Part shown: positions 7,383 to 14,370 of the stretch, piece after piece
Layout: each line of letters begins with the position of its first letter
How positions within the stretch are numbered: the stretch's first letter is position 1
DNA from: Methylotenera_A sp044222005
GTDB lineage: Bacteria; Pseudomonadota; Gammaproteobacteria; Burkholderiales; Methylophilaceae
NCBI GenBank assembly: GCA_044222005.1
Contig: JBGANY010000014.1
Coordinates: forward strand, 1-46,029
DNA length: 46,029 nt
Direction: 5' to 3'
Notes under the pieces: model-generated
Seen by the model: the letters and a program-made list of their open reading frames with translations, nothing else
What the model was told of the DNA's origin: nothing
Databases searched by the model: none
Translations under genes and position numbers: made by a program

Positions 7383-7782
7383 TTCAATCATCTTAGCAGT
7401 GCTGTTATTCAGCATCAATGCGTTTGCCACCACGCCGCAAGAACTACTCAAGCAGTATGAAGTTCAAGCTAAGCAAGAAAATCCTGCCTTTACTGGCTTT
7501 TCGGCAGAACGCGGTGCGAGCTTCTTTCGTGCCGAACGTACACATAGCGACGGCAAAAAAGTGAGCTGTTCAACCTGCCATACATCCGACCCACGCAACC
7601 AAGGCAAAACGCGCGCTAATAAGGTGATTGAGCCCTTGGCAACAGTAGCAAATCCGCAGCGCTTTACAGATGCAGCCAAGGTTGAAAAATGGTTTGGTCG
7701 TAACTGCAGGGACGTGCTGGAACGCGCCTGTACTGCGCAGGAAAAGGGCGATTACATACAATATTTAGTTGACCTGAAATAA
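7375..7782 (+). CDS. SHP-type monoheme cytochrome c (DUF1924)
   Basis: 135-residue periplasmic c-type cytochrome of the DUF1924/sphaeroides-haem-protein family. The signal peptide is about residues 1-18 (MRNSIILAVLLFSINAFA), the haem site CSTCH is at 65-69, and there is a C-terminal Cys pair (C111, C119) that could form a disulfide. SHP proteins are high-spin cytochromes that bind small ligands such as oxygen or nitric oxide and use an unusual Asn axial ligand; Asn110 in GRNC is the best-placed candidate by comparison. ATG 7375 lies inside the end of the cytochrome b gene (ATGCGTAA overlap) with GGAGAA upstream, implying coupled translation. The longer frame from 7315 would hide the signal peptide. 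Confidence 0.87.
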   Translation: MRNSIILAVLLFSINAFATTPQELLKQYEVQAKQENPAFTGFSAERGASFFRAERTHSDGKKVSCSTCHTSDPRNQGKTRANKVIEPLATVANPQRFTDAAKVEKWFGRNCRDVLERACTAQEKGDYIQYLVDLK

Positions 7783-7793
7783 GGAGAAAACTC

Positions 7794-8303
7794 ATGAAAA
7801 AATGGATGCAATTTTTGGTGCTTATCACCAGCGTAACCTCAACAAGTGTTTTACTGGCCAGCGGCGGCGAAGGAGGCGGTAGTCAGATGCCTCCGGTAAC
7901 GAATGCTAAATGGAAGGCAGAGTGCGGTAGCTGTCATATGCTCTATCATCCTGGTTTATTACCAGAAAGATCATGGAATAAAATGATGGCTGGGCTCGAC
8001 AAGCATTTTGGCGAGAATGCCAGCCTTGATGTGGCGACGCGCGATGAGATTACCCGTTTCCTTGCCTTGAATAGCGCTGATAAGCAGGATAATCGCCGCT
8101 CCAGCCGTATCAATCAGTCTATTCCTGCCAGCGCAACACCTTTGCGTATTAGCGAAACTCGTTATTTTATAAGCAAGCACGACGAAGTTTCCGCCGCTAC
8201 TTTCAAGCGTAAAAGCATAGGAAGTGCGGCTAACTGTGTTGCCTGTCATAAAAATGCTGAAAAAGGCGATTTTTCAGAGTCGCAGATAAAGATTCCGCGC
8301 TAA
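7794..8303 (+). CDS. Periplasmic diheme cytochrome c (DHC type)
   Basis: 169 residues with a signal peptide (about 1-22) and two haem-binding sites, CGSCH at 44-48 and CVACH at 148-152. The first site sits in the KAECGSCHMLYHPGLLPERSW context characteristic of the diheme cytochrome c (DHC) family, the known redox partner of SHP in Rhodobacter-type clusters. It lies 11 nt after the SHP gene with AAGGAG before the ATG. Inferred electron path: quinol, cytochrome b, DHC, SHP, then oxygen, NO or another small ligand; the physiological acceptor is unknown. Confidence 0.87.
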   Translation: MKKWMQFLVLITSVTSTSVLLASGGEGGGSQMPPVTNAKWKAECGSCHMLYHPGLLPERSWNKMMAGLDKHFGENASLDVATRDEITRFLALNSADKQDNRRSSRINQSIPASATPLRISETRYFISKHDEVSAATFKRKSIGSAANCVACHKNAEKGDFSESQIKIPR

Positions 8304-8312
8304 TATTAGCGG

Positions 8313-8984
8313 ATGCGAGTTTTATTAGTAGAAGATGATGTCCTGCTGGGCGATGGTGTTCGAGCTGGCTTGAAGCAAGCTGGGTTCGCAGTGGATTGGA
8401 CGCAGGATGGTCAGGCTGCGAAACTGGCACTGGAAACTGAAGAGTATGCTGTAATGGTGCTTGATCTCGGTTTGCCCAAGTTAAGTGGCACCGACCTGCT
8501 TAAATGGTTGCGTGGACGTGAGTCAAAACTGCCAGTTCTGATTCTTACCGCACGCGACACAGTGTCTGACCGTGTTGCTGGGTTGAATGCCGGTGCTGAT
8601 GATTACCTGATCAAACCTTTTGATCTGGATGAATTGATTGCGCGTTTGCATGCCCTGTTACGCCGTAGCGTCGGGCAGGTGATGCAAACATTACAGCATG
8701 GTGACATTCAACTCACGCCTTCTACGCATCAAGTGAGTAAAAACGGCCAGACGGTTGAGCTTTCCGCAAGAGAGTTTACTTTACTGCACGAGCTTTTGTT
8801 GCATGTCGGGCGCGTACAATCGCGCGAGCAGCTGGAACAGCATCTTTATGGTTGGGGCGAAGAGGTGGAAAGTAACTCGGTGGAAGTGCATGTCCATCAT
8901 TTGCGCAAAAAACTGGGGGCCGAATTGATACGTACGCTACGTGGTGTGGGCTATGTGATTGACAAAGAGGCTTCTCGGTCATGA
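8313..8984 (+). CDS. OmpR/PhoB-family response regulator, QseB/PmrA-like
   Basis: 223-residue DNA-binding regulator. The receiver domain (about 1-115) has the acidic pocket EDD at 7-9, phospho-acceptor D51 in VMVLDLGLP, and K101 in LIKPF. The C-terminal winged helix (about 125-218) carries SAREFTLLHELLLHVGRV and EVHVHHLRKKLG. Whole-length resemblance is strongest to QseB (shared LIEDD/LVEDD start, VEVHVHHLR). It lies 9 nt after the diheme cytochrome gene and overlaps the kinase gene by 4 nt (ATGA), so it is co-transcribed with both. QseB/PmrA proteins bind CTTAAG-type direct repeats, and such repeats occur at 6658-6674 and 10368-10384. Confidence 0.93.
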   Translation: MRVLLVEDDVLLGDGVRAGLKQAGFAVDWTQDGQAAKLALETEEYAVMVLDLGLPKLSGTDLLKWLRGRESKLPVLILTARDTVSDRVAGLNAGADDYLIKPFDLDELIARLHALLRRSVGQVMQTLQHGDIQLTPSTHQVSKNGQTVELSAREFTLLHELLLHVGRVQSREQLEQHLYGWGEEVESNSVEVHVHHLRKKLGAELIRTLRGVGYVIDKEASRS

Positions 8985-10312
8985 ATTCACTACGTCTGCG
9001 CCTTGTTTTGTTATTGTTTGTCGGGCTGGGCATTGCTTGGCTAGTGGCTGCGTGGTTCACTCACGCTGAATCACGGCACGAGATTAATCGATTATTTGAT
9101 GCTCAACTTGCTCAGTCTGCACAAGTACTACTAGGAACAACGCGCCATGAGTTGCACGAACGTGTTGAGCATGGCGAGGATGAAATCCCTGTATCCCACG
9201 AATATGAGCAAAAAATAGCATTCCAGATTTGGGATGAAAGCGATTTGCTGCTGCGCTCAACTTTGGCGCCAGTAACAGCCATGGCAAGCGGCAAGGAAGG
9301 TTATAGTGAAACTATTGTAAACGGTGAGCCATGGCGCGTGTTTACTCGGTGGGACGCTCGTCATGAGTTTATGATTCAGGTTGCCGAACCGCTGGCAGGA
9401 CGAGAATCTTTGGCACGCCATATCACGCTTAAGATGTTGCTGCCTACCTTCATTGCCTTGCCAGTGTTGGCGCTGCTGATTTGGTTTGGCGTTGGTGCGG
9501 GTCTGCAGCCCTTAAAACTACTAAAGCAAGAGGTGAAGCAGCGAACTGCCAACCGATTAGAACCGCTTGCCATGACTGATGTGCCAGAAGAAGTCGCGCC
9601 TTTAGTAAAAGCATTGAATGATTTATTTGACCGTCTTCAATACGCTTTTGAGGGAGAACGGCGCTTTACTGCTGATGCCGCACACGAAATGCGTACGCCA
9701 CTCGCTGCACTTAAGATTCAAGCGCAGGTAGCTTTACGCTCAACAGATGAGGCAGAACGTCGTGTCGCATTGGAAAATGTATTGCGAGGGGTTGATAGAA
9801 CTACAAGGCTAGTTGAACAATTGCTTGCTTTGGCAAGAATTGACCCGGAAATGGCCGCAATAGGCTATAAACAGGTTGATTTGCGTGGATTGGCAGCAAC
9901 TGTGATGGCGGATATGGAGCCACTAGCCCATGCAAAACAGATTGAAATGTTGCTGAATGAAGGCCTGGCATGCCATGTTTCGGGCGATGATGCTCAATTA
10001 AGTCTATTGTTGCGTAATTTGCTCGATAATGCCATTCGCTACACGCCGGCCGGAGGTCGTGTGACAGTGACTTTGCGCAATTCTAATGGTGTCACTTTAG
10101 AGGTGCGCGATACTGGCCCAGGCGTTCCTGAAACCGAGCGTGAGCAAGTCTTGCAGCGATTTTACCGAATTTCTGGCAGCGGCGGGGAAGGAAGTGGGCT
10201 AGGCTTGTCGATCGTGCGTCGCATTGCACAACTGCATGGCGCACTACTAGAACTGCATGATAACGATGCAGGGCCGGGACTATTGGTAAAAGTGTTATGG
10301 CCATCCACCTAA
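8981..10312 (+). CDS. Sensor histidine kinase, QseC/PmrB-like
   Basis: 443-residue inner-membrane kinase, partner of the preceding regulator. TM1 is about 7-26 and TM2 about 153-174; between them is a periplasmic sensor of about 125 residues, then HAMP, the DHp helix with catalytic H235 (ADAAHEMRTPL), the N box LLRNLLDNAIRYTP, and G boxes DTGPGVP and GSGLGLSIV. It resembles E. coli QseC along its length. The sensor domain has a striking His/Glu cluster at 56-76 (HELHERVEHGEDEIP then SHEYE), which could bind metal; that is inference. Start ATG 8981 overlaps the regulator stop. Confidence 0.93.
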   Translation: MNSLRLRLVLLLFVGLGIAWLVAAWFTHAESRHEINRLFDAQLAQSAQVLLGTTRHELHERVEHGEDEIPVSHEYEQKIAFQIWDESDLLLRSTLAPVTAMASGKEGYSETIVNGEPWRVFTRWDARHEFMIQVAEPLAGRESLARHITLKMLLPTFIALPVLALLIWFGVGAGLQPLKLLKQEVKQRTANRLEPLAMTDVPEEVAPLVKALNDLFDRLQYAFEGERRFTADAAHEMRTPLAALKIQAQVALRSTDEAERRVALENVLRGVDRTTRLVEQLLALARIDPEMAAIGYKQVDLRGLAATVMADMEPLAHAKQIEMLLNEGLACHVSGDDAQLSLLLRNLLDNAIRYTPAGGRVTVTLRNSNGVTLEVRDTGPGVPETEREQVLQRFYRISGSGGEGSGLGLSIVRRIAQLHGALLELHDNDAGPGLLVKVLWPST

Positions 10313-10367
10313 ATTGTTATTTTGTCGTTAATTTTCTTGTACATTAAATTTTGTTGAAAATAAATGT

Positions 10368-10384
10368 CTTAAGTTTCATTTAAG
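10368..10384 (+). promoter_or_regulatory. PmrA/QseB-type box upstream of beta-propeller gene
   Basis: Direct repeat CTTAAG (10368-10373), five bases, TTTAAG (10379-10384), a full match to YTTAAK-N5-YTTAAK. TTGACC (10386-10391) follows at once and could be the -35; no good -10 is seen at 17 bp, which fits an activator-dependent promoter. It lies 94 nt upstream of the beta-propeller start. Confidence 0.72.
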
Positions 10385-10478
10385 CTTGACCAGTTAATCT
10401 CTTCTTTGAGTAAGCCTGCAAAGCTCGAACATTTTAGAGTTAAGGCGGAGTCGTTTTTTATCAAAGGAGGTATTACTT

Positions 10479-11552
10479 TTGAAACATCAAAATCTAAAGT
10501 CAGTCTTACAAATTTCACTGCTAATCACTGCATGTTTGGGAGTGCCTTCATTCGCCCAAGCCGGCAGCAAAGGGCTTGCTTATGTGTCAAACCAAAATGG
10601 AGCTGTGACAGTTATTGACCTTGATACCATGGAATTCTTAGGTAATTTAGACCTTGGCGCCAAGGGGCCACGTGGCATCGGCGTAACTGCCGATGGCAAG
10701 TGGTTGGTAACTGCCAATAAGGACGATGGCAATATCTCTATAGTCGATACGTCGCGTACTAATGTTCCTAAGTTAGTGAATATCGGCAAAAATCCCGAGT
10801 TCGTTCGTGTTATGGGCGATCGTGCTTACGTTACTTATGAACCTAGCGCTAAATCCGGCCCTCCGCCAAAACCTGGCGCTGAAGTTGCAAAAGGAGGCGA
10901 TGATAAAGAGGAAAAAGTACCTGGCCGTATCGCCATAGTCGATCTAAAGATGGGCAAGGTCATCAGTGAAATTATCGGTAAACCAGAAACCGAAGGTGTC
11001 GAGTTCTCAAAGGATGGCAAGTTAATGTTTGTTACCAATGAATCCGACAATTCCATCACGGCACACGACATGAGTTCAGGCAAGTTAATCAAGAGCATCC
11101 CCGTTGGCAAATATGGCGAACGTCCGCGTGGTATCAAAACGTCACCCGACGGTAAGATGATCGTGACCACACTGGAATATGCTGACAAGATGCTTGTCCT
11201 CAACGACAAGTTCGAAGTTATCAAGGAAGTTGATACCGGCAAAACACCTTATGGCGTTTCTTTTGACCGTTCTGGCAACCGCATTTTTGTTGCGGCTAAC
11301 AAGGAGAAGGCTCTGCAGGTATTCGATGCCAAAACTTTTGACAAGATCAAAGACATCCCTACAGGCGACCGTTGCTGGCATTTTAGTTTCACGCCAGACG
11401 ATCAGCAGATATTGCTGGCTTGCGGCAAGTCAAATGAAATTATCGTTATCGATGCCAACAAGCTTGAAGTCACCAAGCGTATCACCGATAACGATATGCC
11501 TTGGGGTATTGTGACCTATCCAAAGTCGATGGGTAGCCTTGATAAGCCTTAG
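10479..11552 (+). CDS. Exported YVTN-family beta-propeller protein
   Basis: 357-residue secreted protein. The signal peptide is about 1-28 (cleavage after PSFAQA). The rest consists of about seven 40-residue blades of the YVTN/YncE type, each ending near an IVD or VFD motif (for example TVIDLDTM, ISIVDTSR, IAIVDLKMG, LQVFDAKTF, IIVIDANK). A Pro/Gly/Lys-rich insert at about 125-150 (GPPPKPGAEVAKGG) interrupts one blade. There is no CxxCH haem motif or recognisable catalytic residue. The start is TTG 10479, backed by a perfect AAAGGAGG 8 nt upstream. Alternatives include a PQQ-catabolism-associated propeller or another periplasmic binding scaffold; ligand unknown. The box at 10368-10384 suggests control by the adjacent two-component system. 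Confidence 0.85.
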   Translation: MKHQNLKSVLQISLLITACLGVPSFAQAGSKGLAYVSNQNGAVTVIDLDTMEFLGNLDLGAKGPRGIGVTADGKWLVTANKDDGNISIVDTSRTNVPKLVNIGKNPEFVRVMGDRAYVTYEPSAKSGPPPKPGAEVAKGGDDKEEKVPGRIAIVDLKMGKVISEIIGKPETEGVEFSKDGKLMFVTNESDNSITAHDMSSGKLIKSIPVGKYGERPRGIKTSPDGKMIVTTLEYADKMLVLNDKFEVIKEVDTGKTPYGVSFDRSGNRIFVAANKEKALQVFDAKTFDKIKDIPTGDRCWHFSFTPDDQQILLACGKSNEIIVIDANKLEVTKRITDNDMPWGIVTYPKSMGSLDKP

Positions 11553-11594
11553 GTAAGTTCGGTCAAGTTTGAGAATGGATAAGTTGATGACTTT

Positions 11595-11624
11595 TTATCA
11601 ATTTCCCAGAATATTCCATATAAT
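11595..11624 (+). promoter_or_regulatory. Possible promoter of the cation efflux gene
   Basis: -10 TATAAT (11619-11624) with a weak -35 TTATCA (11595-11600), 18-bp spacing. It would allow transcription independent of the beta-propeller gene; read-through is equally possible because no terminator lies between them. Confidence 0.4.
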
Positions 11625-11652
11625 CCGATAAATCTAATAAAGAATATACAAA

Positions 11653-12828
11653 ATGAGCAGCCAAGACCAAGCTATTATTTCTTATGATGATCCACGCCGT
11701 TACGCTATGACTAATCGATCTACTTGGGTCAGTGTCGTTGTCAATATCATACTAACGCTTGTGCAGATTGTGGCAGGTTTTTTTGCTCATTCCCAAAGTT
11801 TGATTGCAGATGGTATGCACTCGCTGTCTGATCTTGTATGTGATTTTATGGTGCTGGTGGCGAGCTATCACAGCAAAAATCCTGCCGACGAAGGGCACCC
11901 TTACGGCCACGGCCGGGTAGAAACAGCGGCTTCGTTTGGATTGGGTGCAATCCTCGCAGCGACAGGTGGCGCTATCATGGTGGCCGCTGCGATGAAGCTT
12001 CAGAATATCGAACATCTACCCCCAGTTGCGCCGCTGGCGCTTTGGGTAGCGGGTATTGCGCTTATGGCTAAGGAGGGTTTGTTTCGCTATATGCTGCGTG
12101 TGGGGGAGCAATTGCGTTCGCCCATGCTTATCGCTAATGCTTGGCATGCTCGGTCGGATGCTGCTTCATCGCTGGTGGTGGCGGTAGGCATCGGGGGCAA
12201 CTTACTGGGTTTTGTTTACGCGGACTCCTTAGCTGCGATTGTAGTCGGCTTCATGATCGTTCGCATGGGCATTGTATTTGCCTGGGATGCTTTCCAGGAG
12301 CTGATAGACGCAGGTCTATCAATTGAGGAAGTGGACAGTATCCGCCAGACACTCATCGATACATCGGGGGTAGTCAACCTGCACGAACTGCGTACCCGCC
12401 GCATGGCGCATCGTGCACTGGTGGATGCGCATATTCTAGTCGACCCGCGTATTAGTGTTTCAGAAGGGCACAGCATTGCAGAACATGCACGGGGACGCGT
12501 GTTAAAAAGCCATCCAGAGGTGGTCGATGTGTTAGTTCATACCGACCCAGAAGATGATCTTGAACATGATAGCAATGCCCAGCGCATGCCTGGACGTGAA
12601 ATTTTGCTAACTCACTTGGCGCCACTGCTTGATGGGCTGCCGGAACCGGAGCGGGTAATGTTTCATTATCTTGGCGGTAAAGTTGAGGCTGAAGTCTATT
12701 TTCCGCACGATTTTTTTGAGAATGGTACCGCGTTAACTGAAGCCGAAACCAAAGTGGCTGATCGGTTGGTTGATAACCAGTATTTCAGCTCAGTTTCACT
12801 GTATTGTTTGGTGAAACGACCGTTATAA
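11653..12828 (+). CDS. Cation diffusion facilitator (CDF) metal-efflux protein
   Basis: 391-residue inner-membrane proton/divalent-metal antiporter of the CDF family. Six membrane helices span about 25-225. Transport-site candidates are D53 with H56 and D60 in helix 2 (IADGMHSLSDL) and H165 with D169 in helix 5 (AWHARSDA); the loop motif GHPYGHGRVE is also typical. The cytoplasmic domain (about 226-300) includes VHTDPED. A further 90-odd residues follow (from about 300), making it clearly longer than FieF-type proteins of about 300; this tail looks like a second small alpha/beta domain. Metal (Fe, Zn, Mn, Co) cannot be read from sequence. The ribosome site is weak. Confidence 0.92.
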   Translation: MSSQDQAIISYDDPRRYAMTNRSTWVSVVVNIILTLVQIVAGFFAHSQSLIADGMHSLSDLVCDFMVLVASYHSKNPADEGHPYGHGRVETAASFGLGAILAATGGAIMVAAAMKLQNIEHLPPVAPLALWVAGIALMAKEGLFRYMLRVGEQLRSPMLIANAWHARSDAASSLVVAVGIGGNLLGFVYADSLAAIVVGFMIVRMGIVFAWDAFQELIDAGLSIEEVDSIRQTLIDTSGVVNLHELRTRRMAHRALVDAHILVDPRISVSEGHSIAEHARGRVLKSHPEVVDVLVHTDPEDDLEHDSNAQRMPGREILLTHLAPLLDGLPEPERVMFHYLGGKVEAEVYFPHDFFENGTALTEAETKVADRLVDNQYFSSVSLYCLVKRPL

Positions 12829-12890
12829 GGCGTTCAAAATACGCTTAAATAGAAACAAAATCCCCTTGCCTTGAAATGACAGAGAGTACT

Positions 12891-12910
12891 TTTGTTAGAT
12901 ATCTGACAAA
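12891..12910. repeat. 20-bp dyad upstream of dnaB
   Basis: TTTGTTAGAT (12891-12900) is followed directly by ATCTGACAAA (12901-12910), an inverted repeat complementary at all ten positions apart from one G/T pair. It sits 24 bp upstream of the predicted dnaB -35 region, as expected of a dimeric regulator's operator. Regulator unknown. Confidence 0.45.
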
Positions 12911-12933
12911 GCATATAAAGTAGATTTTTCAGG

Positions 12934-12964
12934 TTTAACTTTTGAAGGTTAAGTTGGGTATAAT
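12934..12964 (+). promoter_or_regulatory. Predicted dnaB promoter, giving a leaderless mRNA
   Basis: Perfect -10 TATAAT at 12959-12964 with TTTAAC/TTAACT at 12934-12940 as a spaced -35 (18-19 bp). The expected start, about 7 nt after the -10, is at or within a base or two of the dnaB ATG at 12971, and no ribosome site lies between. Confidence 0.5.
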
Positions 12965-12970
12965 CTCGGC

Positions 12971-14353
12971 ATGGCTGATGAACAACTAGATTCCCTTAAA
13001 CTCCCCCCACATTCTATCGAGGCCGAGCAATCGGTGATTGGCGGCTTGCTGCTTGAGAACGAGGCTTTAGACAAGATTGCCGATATTTTAAGCGCGCAAG
13101 ATTTTTATCAGCACGATCACAAAACCATTTTTCAGCATATCAGCAAGCTCATTGAGCACAATCGTCCAGCCGATATTGTTACGGTGGCGGAATCGCTGGA
13201 AAGCACCGCAGAGCTTTCCAGCATAGGCGGAATTGCATATTTAGGCGCTTTGGCGCAAAACACACCAACCGCAGCCAATATTCGCCGTTATGCGGAGATT
13301 GTGCGTGAGCGCGCCATTATGCGTAAGCTGGTAGTGGTTGGCAGTGGCATTGCTGATAGCGCCTACAACCCCAACGGACGTGACGCGCAGCAACTGCTGG
13401 ATGAAGCAGAAGCGAAAATATTCCAGATTGCCGAAGGCGGTCAGCGCAGCAGCCAGGGTTTTCAGGATATTAAAGAATTATTGCCGCAGGTGGCGGAACG
13501 CATCGACATGCTGTTCTCGCGCGACAACCAAAGCGACGTCACGGGCATTCCCACCGGATTTTCTGATTTGGATTCAATGACTTCCGGCTTTCAGGGCGGT
13601 GATTTAATCATCGTGGCCGGGCGGCCATCGATGGGTAAAACCGCATTCTCACTCAATATTGCTGAGAATGTAGCATTGGACACCGGCTTGCCGGTCGCTG
13701 TATTCTCGATGGAGATGGCCTCAACCCAGTTGGCCATGCGGATGATAGGCTCGGTAGGGCGACTGGATCAGCACCGCATGCGAACTGGCCGGTTAGAGGA
13801 TGAGGATTGGGAAAAACTCACGACCGCGCTGGGCAGGCTTAATGAAGCCCCTATTTTTATTGATGAAGGCGCTGGGCTAAGCAGCTTTGATGTGCGTGCC
13901 AGGGCACGCAGATTGCACCGTCAAACCGGTAAGCTGGGTTTAATCGTGGTGGATTACCTGCAATTGATGGCAGCGCCTGCAGGCAAGCAGGGCGAGAACC
14001 GCGCGACGGAAATCTCAGAAATTTCACGCTCCCTCAAAGCGCTGGCCAAAGAGCTGGATGTGCCTGTGGTAGCGCTTTCGCAGCTTAACCGCAGTGTAGA
14101 GCAGCGCCCGGATAAACGTCCCGTGATGAGCGATTTACGTGAATCCGGCGCGATTGAGCAGGATGCTGATTTGATTTTGTTCATATATCGCGATGAGGTA
14201 TATAACCCGGATAGCGCTGATAAAGGCACCGCGGAGATCATCATAGGCAAACAACGTAACGGCCCGATTGGCCGTGTGCGCCTCACTTTTATTGGCGAGA
14301 ATACGCGCTTTGAGAACTTTGCCAATGCGGGCTACATGCCTGACAATTACTAA
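12971..14353 (+). CDS. dnaB: Replicative DNA helicase DnaB
   Basis: 460-residue hexameric 5'-3' helicase that unwinds the chromosome at forks and recruits primase. The N-terminal domain begins LKLPPHSIEAEQSVIGGLLLEN; the RecA-like domain shows Walker A GRPSMGKT (about 217-224), the Walker B strand LIVVDYLQLM, and the motif SDLRESGAIEQDADLILFIYRD. The length is normal and there is no intein. ATG 12971 matches the family start but lacks a Shine-Dalgarno sequence and sits about 7 nt after a TATAAT. radA follows after 17 nt. Confidence 0.98.
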   Translation: MADEQLDSLKLPPHSIEAEQSVIGGLLLENEALDKIADILSAQDFYQHDHKTIFQHISKLIEHNRPADIVTVAESLESTAELSSIGGIAYLGALAQNTPTAANIRRYAEIVRERAIMRKLVVVGSGIADSAYNPNGRDAQQLLDEAEAKIFQIAEGGQRSSQGFQDIKELLPQVAERIDMLFSRDNQSDVTGIPTGFSDLDSMTSGFQGGDLIIVAGRPSMGKTAFSLNIAENVALDTGLPVAVFSMEMASTQLAMRMIGSVGRLDQHRMRTGRLEDEDWEKLTTALGRLNEAPIFIDEGAGLSSFDVRARARRLHRQTGKLGLIVVDYLQLMAAPAGKQGENRATEISEISRSLKALAKELDVPVVALSQLNRSVEQRPDKRPVMSDLRESGAIEQDADLILFIYRDEVYNPDSADKGTAEIIIGKQRNGPIGRVRLTFIGENTRFENFANAGYMPDNY

Positions 14354-14370
14354 CCCCTGAGCTGATCTGC

